Assembly: GCF_052324685.1 (NCBI RefSeq)
Contig: NC_135214.1
Location: forward strand, 27,415,739-27,479,738
Source: Brachyhypopomus gauderio
Taxonomy: Eukaryota > Chordata > Actinopteri > Gymnotiformes > Hypopomidae
Direction of reading: 5' to 3'
DNA: 64,000 nt
A program made the translations under genes and the position numbers. Below the pieces are notes generated by a model. That model did not search any database, had not been told where the DNA came from, and saw only the letters and a program-made list of their open reading frames with translations. This document shows, one piece after another, positions 26,506-64,000 of this stretch (the first letter of the stretch is position 1; every line of letters begins with the position of its first letter).

Positions 26506-28779
26506 TGGTAGCTCCTGGAGCCACAGCCACATGCCATGTGTTCAGCACGGGAAGCACCACACGGCAGACGGCTGGACGGTCCTCAGTGAAGCAGCCTGGT
26601 GCCAGGAGCTCTGGCACGAGTCTGGCACTGCGAGACAAGCAGACGCGTCTCCGGAGTGCCGTCGGTCAACGAGCTGGCGGTCAACGAGGCAGCGGTCAGC
26701 GCAGCACACGCACATCCACAGGCACAGGTGTGCGGGTTGCGCCTCCCATAAACTGTTTGACCTGTCCCGCAAAGGCGCCCGGCCCGAACCTCCAGAGACT
26801 TGCGGTCAGACGTGGGGGACGGCCGGGCCAGTAAAGGTTGATGGGACGACGTTAAAACAACCATAAAGACCGACCCGGGCTCTACAGCTGCAGTTCGGCA
26901 GGGCTCAGACCGCTGGCATTACGTCACCAGAGACGGGGCCGCCGCCATGATGTCACTCCCGTACAACGCTAGGAGAGCGACCGTTAAGAGCTGTGGCTTC
27001 CGTGAAGTTGATGAAACTTTCAGAGATGGGACGGCAACAACACGTACGCAGATGAGTCCATAGAAGAACTGGGTTCAAGAGTCACTTCCAGAAAGCCTTC
27101 GTTAGTGTAGTCAATCATGAGATACACAATGTGAGATGCCACTCTAGACTCCTGTTCTAGATCAAACGTGTGACAGCAGGAGCCCCAGAGCCTCTGACTG
27201 CCCCAGTCACTACATTCATGCTGCCGTAAAACACTAGCAGCTGATCTCCCCAAATTCATTCCTACACAAAGGAGGGAAGGAAATTGGTGAAAGCAAATGA
27301 TATCACGCAGAGCTAGAATTAATACCTGTGCGTGCTGCAGCCATCAGTGAACCCTGGCTTTAGTATCCATCCTGAGGAACAATTTATTTTATTTTTTTTA
27401 ATCACACAAATGTGTTTGTGCAATTCAAAAGACCATAAAAATCTATTTTTTTAAATAATTGCAGCTTCCCTTCGTTTAGACGGAAACTCATGGTTTAGTA
27501 ATAATAATAATGAGAAATTTGCAGGTCTCCCACAGCTGCTGCCGCTAACCTTCAGGCGGGGTGATCGTTTAAGCCTTCAAAAAGCTACCCAAAGCTCCTT
27601 TTTGGAAAACAGGGCTCTCATAGGACAGCCATGCGCGTGTTCAAGCATTTCATGTTTATTCCGGGCAGAGCATTTCGAGGCCTTAACGTCACACTCGATT
27701 TCTCAAACTACGGCTGCATCACATCCCAATCATTGGGAAGCTTCCTCACAAATAAAGCCAGCGAAATATGGTAGAAGTGTCCCACCTCCCCTAGGAGAAC
27801 ATCTAAACATGTGGGGACCACACTGCAAGTTTTTTTTTTGGTAAAAGATTTATTGGGGTTTTTGACGGCTTAACCGACTACCCCATTGGGTTGTGTCTAA
27901 GCCTACTGCGAAGCTACAGAGAAGCAGGAAGTTTCTCAAGGCTAACGCTAGCTGTGAGGCTGTGCTATATGCAATTAAAAACGACACAAAAGGTATGGGT
28001 TGAGCAATAACCAACCTCTACTTTAAGGGGACCAGGCAGCCATCTCTACACACGCAATCCTCAGAAGCCCTGCTCTCGGATTCCAACCTCATTTGGAATC
28101 ATGCTGACAAGAAAGTGCTCAGCGTTTAACCTACGAAGCGCAAACATCTATGTGCTGTGACAAAGTTGAGATCAGATGAGACTCAGTTTGAGTCTTTCTG
28201 TGAAGGTCAGAAGTCATTAAAATCCTGGGAAGACCATAAAATGGATCAAAGCAAGAAATCTTGATAATGGCATGATTGAAGACATCTAGTGCTTTGCCAT
28301 CAACAGTTGTGCTTCAGCAACAGAGAAGACCAATCTCAATCTCTCCCAGTCATCTTCCGCCATACAGATCCCACCGTCTGGGCCAGCATCACAACTTTAT
28401 TCTGAAATGGGAACTCCATTTGGCAAAATGTTGGAGAACTTTAATGATCTGTCACTTCTCCAAATAAGATTTATGACTGGCGAGGAAATCATATGAAAAA
28501 GGGAACGTTAGCCATAAACATTCAAGTCTACCCCACAGAGCAGGAACAATGAGACTCGGCGAGGTTCTGCAGGTTCTGCCCAGACAGGGGCCACACTGGA
28601 AATGAACTGTTTCAAATCCATAAAACAATTTCAACCAATTCCTCTATATCTCAGTTGCAAATCCAACTGACATACTCTTCACATCAAAAGCCGTGAAATT
28701 CCACATGCCGCAGTCCGAGCTCCCGTGACTGGCGTTAAAGCTTCAGTTCTCGGGCCTATTCGAGTTCATCCACGACTGG

Positions 28780-29130
28780 ATCATTTCACAGCGGGAGTGT
28801 GTGAAAAAACGGCGCCATGTTTCACAAGAGATGCGGGAGGTCATCGGTCCGGCACCGGAAACATCGCTCAATCTCGGGCCGCGGACGAGCCGAAAATAGA
28901 TGCGGCGGCGTCAGCCTTTTTGGGCCGGTTTCGCGTCTGCGGCGCGGCAGGCTCTCCGCGGCTCAAACCAGGGGGGGGGGGGGGGGGGTGCGCTCAGCCG
29001 GCCGGACCGGGACTTTGAGCGGCTGCTGCGTGGGCCGCTGGGGAACGGAGTGGCCGGCGCCTCCGAACGAGGCCAGTCCGGTCTCCCCGGTGCTCCGCCG
29101 CCCAACGGAGGACGCACAGCCTTCGCTCCT
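28780..29130. promoter_or_regulatory. CpG-island-like block
   Basis: Dense CpG and high G+C between AT-rich flanks, interrupted by a poly-G tract (28973-28988). No gene could be attached to it. It could be a promoter of an unrecognised transcript, or of the SEPT2-like gene if that gene extends across the gap. By eye only. Confidence 0.4.
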
Positions 29131-29149
29131 TCCCCCCTTCAGCTAATTA

Positions 29150-29384
29150 GCTCAGCAGGAGAGAGGAGGGGGTGCTCCAGAAAAAAAATAGCTGAAGAAA
29201 AAAGAAAAAAAAAAAAAACTGATGACCTCCTCAAGTCAAAGCTAGGGTTAGAAATAGCTGACCCACTTGTAGACACACTTTCAGATATTTGTGTGTCCTC
29301 AATGCAGTAACCTATATAGCGGTGCAGTCTACAGGCTATGGGAGAAGAAACACAGCCCCACGTCTGCTCAGCACGGGAGGTGAT

Positions 29385-29428
<44 letters not shown>

Positions 29429-29542
29429 GTGCTGGACGCCTGGGGGTCTCGAGTGTGTGTGTGGGGGAGCGTGCATGGGCGCGCGCATTCGTGTGTGTAT
29501 GTGTGTGGGGTGTGTGTGTGGGAGCGTACATGGGCGCGCGCA

Positions 29543-29588
<46 letters not shown>

Positions 29589-30859
29589 GCATGGCTCCTC
29601 TTTGCTCACTGATCCACCTTCAGCACATCCGACACAGGCAGCACGATGATCCATATCTACCTTTGCCGACTCTACCTTTCCCAGACTTCCACGCGATCCT
29701 TTGTGCTTCCGCAACCGGAAAAAAAAAAAAAAAAAGAAGCTAACTCGCAGGTAAAAGCGTGCTTTATATGCTGCGTGAACATACGCGTGCTCTTTTTAGC
29801 ATCGTGGCTTTCTAGGGCTGCTTTTACTGATGACATAAGATAAATGCATGATGGAATGGCAAAACATTTGTGTTGTATTAGCAGAGTGGGCCGTGAACCA
29901 ATTAGAAGAAGTCATTTGAATTCACATTGCAGAAACACATTATCCATAATATAAAACCACAGTCTAGAGAGATGCTAAATGCTACGGGGAAAATAACTTG
30001 CATCTCCATAGGAGTCCGAGTGAAAGCCATTCTGATTGAGGAGAGTGGAGTAAAAATGAGAACACTGTCAGCGCACTTCACTCAAATACGTAGCAGGACC
30101 CATTATACACCACAATGCAAAACAACGCCCCAGACAATAGGGAACACGGTTTTTTAAACCAGTGGATAAATGCAATTTCATAAAGGTATAAAGCAGCACG
30201 TTTTCATATGCAAAACACTGCAAGAGAGTCAAAGATTTCCAAGTGGCTGGGCATCACTCGTGTGTGTGTGTATGTGTGTGTGTGTGTGTGGCCAACGTCC
30301 ATTCAAAACACAAAAGCATGTTTGTGACATGATCTGCTTTTGAGTTGCACAAGTGCAGTTGCTTATGCACTGAAACAGGGTGTCCTGAAGAGAAGCTAGG
30401 AACGCCTGTGGTACACTGAGGTGTGTAAATGATACAGGCTGGCACTGAGCTGGATAATGCTGGAGGACTCCTGCAAACGTCCTAATGACTGCACCCCCAG
30501 AGCAATGCTGTGGAACAGCTCCGTGACTGAAATGACAGAGTTTTCTCCCGTGAAAGTGTTTGATTTTGCAGCACTATGTGAACCTGGACGGGCACTGCCA
30601 GGATTACGGTCTTGGTGTTCCTGAGTTTAAGGTAGATTACAAAAAGAGGACAAAGAGACCTGTATTCAATTTAGAAGGAAGAAAAACCTGACAGTACTCG
30701 ATAAACCCAGAACATTAAAGGAGCCATTGAGAGTTCTCTTAGGGTTGGATAATGGGCACTCACCTCTGGCACTGCAAGATCTGTCTGGGTCGTTTTATCA
30801 GCTTTTTGGCAAAGGGTTTTCTGTGCATTAAGGGCAACTTCCTATATGTAGAGAAACAA

Positions 30860-30958
<99 letters not shown>

Positions 30959-32540
30959 TAGATACTAAATTACCCTGCAGAGTACATCAGCAGTGATATT
31001 TCTAGCTCAGTATTGCAAGTAACATCAGATTATGTTAGGTAAAATCTCAAAATATCTAAAGGCACATATCTCCTAGCCAGACATATGTCTGAATAGGGAA
31101 GTACGACTAAGAATTATAAATGTGGGAGGAAAAAAAACTGCTTGGCCATAGCACCTCACTAATGGCGTCTAATAAAGATCATAAAAATTGAACCAGGCAA
31201 CTGCAGCCAATAGGCTGCCAGTATTAATATGGAGAAAGGCAGTATCGTTTCCACGGTGGTCTACAAAGCTCCTCTGGCTACATACAATCTCAATTTTTTA
31301 TTTTTTTATTTATTTTTGGAAGCTCAAGCTCAAACTAGTGATGTCAAAAAATGGTAAATTCCAATAATCTCATTTCTGTCAACCCAGAGTCAAAATGAGG
31401 CATGATGCGCGCTTGAAACAGCGTTAAACTGGAGGGGGGGCCGCCAACAGACTCGTCGTGCAGTCTGGTGTTTCGGACGAGTCTCGCACCACTCGAGGGA
31501 TTTCAGAGACTGGACCGGTCTTGTCTGAGGTGTGCAAACAGGGAAGGCACAAAGCCATTTTTCACAGCTACTCGGCAGTATGAGAGCGGGAAAGGTGACC
31601 TTTAGAAACCCAAATGAAATGTAAAGATGCATGAAAATATGGAAGGCTATATGTGGTATAGGCAATTCATAAAGAAAGCTCAACTACAACCAACTGCAGT
31701 GAGAACCAAGCCCAGTGAACTCTAAAAGCACATCGATCCAGCACCTGAATCTCTCCAAGGCGCAAAAAAACGACATGCAAAGGAAAAGAAATTATCAAAA
31801 TAAAAATTCAACTGGTGGGGCAACATAGCCAACTTATTTCAGGGCTTATCAAAATACAGATTCAGAAACGCTATTCAGCCTTTGTCCTACACTTTACACT
31901 TTGTAAACAGAAAGGAACAGTGCTGTTCTGAATTTGACAAGCTGTCAAAGACGTCCTTCGCCAACGCCTCCACACACAAATCTGACAAGTATCGCGCACA
32001 GCAGGTAGAAAACAGCCACGAAGTCGTCACAACTTGAGGCTTCGGCGTTCGTCCACTCGCATTCACAGCCTCTCTACTGCCCCCTACAGCTCATCCAGGC
32101 TCCCCTCCCCGTGTGAGCGTCTGATCACTTCCCTTCTCCCTCCAGGCTGCTGGCGTTTAAACTGGAGCTCCACCTGTCACAGTCCTGCTGCAGCTGTCTG
32201 TTCACTTCCTGTCTGAATACGAGGACACTTTTCCCCCCTGAGAACCGTGCGTAAAGCACGCGGTGACCCGTGAGCTCATCAAAAGATCTTCCTGGTCCAC
32301 ATTAGCCCGCTTGCAAAGATTTATATTATTTTGTAATGCAGTAGTGCTGGAAAAGAGATCCAGAGACTGTGGGCCCATAAAAGTACTGTCATCCATGATT
32401 GATGGCTAAGTGTGTGACAAAATTAGGCAATCAAACCACAACAGGAAGTAGGAAAAACGATCACGTAGGTCTTGTAATATCTAGGCAGCGTGAAGGCTGC
32501 AGCTGATTTGGCTTAGGGAATGGTGGTGATGTGTTTGAAC
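29150..32540. other. DNA downstream of the last recognised ccser1 exon
   Basis: Contains (GT)n at 29385-29424 and 29543-29588, a (CA)n of about 95 bases at 30861-30956, A-rich runs, and no recognised exon. The remaining ccser1 C-terminal exons should lie somewhere below 32556 on the minus strand but I could not identify them. Confidence 0.4.
30861..30956. repeat. (CA)n microsatellite
   Basis: About 48 uninterrupted CA units. Confidence 0.97.
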
Positions 32541-32555
32541 GCAGAGTTCTCTCAC

Positions 32556-61768
<29,213 letters not shown>

Positions 61769-61794
61769 TAAGAATACGCATGGAAGTCGTCGGT

Positions 61795-62491
61795 CTGATT
61801 AAAGAAAAACAGGGGCACGTTCGGTTAAAAAAAAAATGACCGAACGCTGATGAAACAGTTTGTTATTTATGGGAGAGCACACAAAAGCATAGTTAACAAA
61901 CACATGACATAACCGTCAAAGGTTGGGTGGAGCGTTCTTTACTATCAACAAGAGGTATGCAGGGTAGTTTCCAGTACACTCCTAAGCATGGAGTGACCAT
62001 GGGTGATACACCCTCTTCTACACCTATTAAAGGAATGAATGGTTACCTATGGTCCTGTCTTATTGTTGAGCCAGAAACAGCAGCATGTCTAAACACCTGT
62101 TTCACAGCACACCAAATCTAATTTCTTAGGCTATATTCTGCCAGTATTCAAAATGAATGGTTAAAACAAGGTGGCTGAGGGCTGCTTACACTGCAAGAAC
62201 CGAAGAACCAGGAACTAGAAAACCCAGTCGGCTTTTCTAACTCATTTGAATTGACACAACAAACACCTGACGGAACGTTTGAGCCGCTGCGTTACTGGGC
62301 GGTTAAACGTGTCGCAGCTCAACGCCGAGGCCCATTAGGACCAAACCAGATCCATTCACAAAACCCAGTTTCTCCCTAGTGGACCTTCACATACCACCCA
62401 ACACTGGCAATGACCGTTAGTAACGACAACTATGTGGAACAATGATTAACGGACTGTGACAGCAGCCCGCCTAACATATACATTAGATATA

Positions 62492-62544
<53 letters not shown>

Positions 62545-62690
62545 CACATTAGCATTAACTATAATTATATATATATTATATATATATATATAATAACGAT
62601 GCGTGCGGAATGTTACTAGCTATTTCCATGTCAAGTAGAACAATATATAGTGGCTCAGCTCTAATTTGGTGACTTGTGGCGGGTGTGAAT
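61795..62690. other. ccser1 leader intron with ATT and TA microsatellites
   Basis: Intron between the presumed untranslated exon and the first coding exon. It contains (ATT)n at about 62493-62539 and TA palindromes at about 62565-62592. No gene seen. Confidence 0.6.
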
Positions 62691-63110
62691 TGTTCAGGTC
62701 CAAATCAAACGCAGAACGATGGAGCCCGTCCGGACCAGCACGCCTGCAGTAACCGCGGCCCGGCTAGCAGCCCACCTCGCTAGGTTAGCTAAGCGCGCTA
62801 GGTCAACAGTCTCCGCCGGATAAAAAACGCGCTACCTGCAGAATTCCGGAGCCGAGACCCTCCCGGTGTTCCGTTCCGCTCCCGACGTGTTGGCGAGGCC
62901 CGGGTGATGTACGGCCGGCGGCGGCTCGTCTACGCGTGTAAGTCCGCACACGGCCCCGCGGTCCGGGCGTACGAGTGCACCTCTAATGACGTGGAGCGCG
63001 CGGCTCCGCTTCCGTGTTGCCGCCGCGGCGCGTGACGCCAACACCTGGTCACCGCCGCGCGCGCCGTCATAACAGGTGCGAGACCGGCACGTGTGGATGC
63101 GCCGCGGGTG
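62690..63110 (-). promoter_or_regulatory. CpG island and untranslated first exon of ccser1
   Basis: The densest CpG cluster of the window. On the minus strand a good donor (TTCTGCAG|GTAGCG, exon edge 62836) leads to the acceptor at 61795 of the first coding exon. This is the expected layout of a CpG promoter with a leader exon of perhaps 100-200 bases. Confidence 0.65.
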
Positions 63111-64000
63111 CGTTTGGTTGTATTTCTTTGCAGTCGTAATGTTGACGATGCTGTCACGGTGTGTGCTTCCAGGGGGGAATGTGATCCGTCGCATACTTCG
63201 GCCACGCACGTTTGTGCCATATTATCAAATAGTAAAACTGTCAAACATGAAATGTGAAAATGTGAACCTGAACTTCAATATAAACATGTTTTACAGTAGT
63301 TTCCAAGTCCTGCTTCTGACTTATCTTTTCAATGAGTACATTTTCCCTACCCGATAACCCTTTTTTATTTATTTACAACGGGCTTGCTTGTTAGTTGATG
63401 CATTGAGGTCAATAAATACTAAACTGCAGTGTGTTTTACCTACTCGAGCTAGAGAATTCCTCTAAAGCCCACAGGGTGGCAGTGTTGCCTCGCAATACTG
63501 AACAACCCGTACACTACCAGTAGCATCTGTAGCGGTAGGGAGCTCTAAAGTAAACGTTACATGGCCTACAAATGCGTGAGTCGTGCGTAAACCATTACCC
63601 GGATTTCCAAAATATGGATAAACAGTAAGTCCTCCTCTTATTAAAAATATCTTGTACGTATAGAAAATAGCCGACCAATGCCAGATGAAGACCAGACTCA
63701 GTCGACCAATCACAATGTATACACCTTTATTTTTATATCAAAACCCCACATGGAAAATAAAAAATAACAGTATAGATACAGCTTATAATTTCCATTAAAG
63801 CGTTACAATCACAAAGAAAAGCAAACGTCACACCCCAGCCAACAACAAGTACAGTACTTCCCGTGAGTGAAATTATATTGCACACCAATTCACACACAAC
63901 CGCACCAAGCCGAGTGGCTAACATGCTATAAAGTGCTAGCTTGAAGGAAACGAGTAAAAATTAAACGGCTATTAAAAGACAGTGTCGTGTTTAATAAACA
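63111..64000. other. Upstream flank of ccser1
   Basis: AT-rich sequence with no recognised exon, transposon or RNA gene. Confidence 0.5.

Larger units (their letters stand above)
24340..28720. other. Unassigned, partly GC-rich DNA
   Basis: No exon recognised. Moderately CpG-bearing stretches at about 24.95-25.75 kb and 26.6-26.95 kb produce open frames without family resemblance. Satellites inside are listed separately. From 27.0 to 28.7 kb the sequence is plain and AT-rich. Confidence 0.4.

Noticed and set aside
28725..29310. Overlapping plus-strand frames across the 28.8-29.1 kb CpG block
   Set aside because: Stop-poor because of GC richness; interrupted by poly-G and poly-A; no family match.

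Overview
The window is animal nuclear DNA, almost certainly from a teleost fish. It has split genes with GT-AG introns, vertebrate-specific proteins (platelet GP1BB, septin 5, CCSER1), fish-type Tc1 transposons with long terminal inverted repeats, a LINE remnant and very dense CA/TG and GA/CT microsatellites. No operon, CRISPR, phage or other prokaryotic system is present. All recognised host genes lie on the minus strand, so they are read from high to low coordinates.

Layout from left to right. (1) 41-968: complete two-exon gp1bb, encoding a 206-residue platelet glycoprotein Ib beta, with a candidate untranslated first exon and GATA-bearing promoter at about 1.73-1.84 kb. (2) 2756-7234: complete 11-exon septin 5 gene (376 residues). 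The septin5-gp1bb order and orientation match the human 22q11.2 pair. Nearly every septin5 intron is packed with (TG)n on the coding strand, often touching a splice site. (3) 7.2-14.7 kb: intergenic DNA with satellites and a CpG-bearing segment at 12.2-13.0 kb. (4) 14678-17750: the last exons of a second, SEPT2-like septin, cut off by a run of exactly 500 N (17751-18250). A decayed Tc1 transposon and a Tc1 deletion derivative sit in its last intron and share a single TA. (5) 18.25-32.5 kb: no gene recognised, several satellites, and a CpG-rich block at 28.8-29.1 kb. (6) 32556-61768: seven coding exons of a ccser1 orthologue (serine-rich coiled-coil protein 1; 608 codons recovered, all splice phases agreeing). 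Its introns hold Tc1 remnants, a LINE remnant and a CpG-rich block at 51.25-51.9 kb. (7) 62.7-63.1 kb: CpG island with an untranslated first exon, the likely ccser1 promoter. The remainder to 64 kb looks empty.

GP1BB is a platelet receptor subunit. Septin 5 is a filament-forming GTPase active in exocytosis and present in platelets, so the gp1bb-septin5 pair may share megakaryocyte expression. CCSER1 is poorly characterised. I found no new biological system. The points most worth checking are the TG repeats at septin5 splice sites, an extra copy of a coiled-coil exon start inside a septin5 intron, a probable GC-AG intron in gp1bb, a phase-compatible candidate cassette exon in ccser1, and the second septin truncated at the assembly gap.
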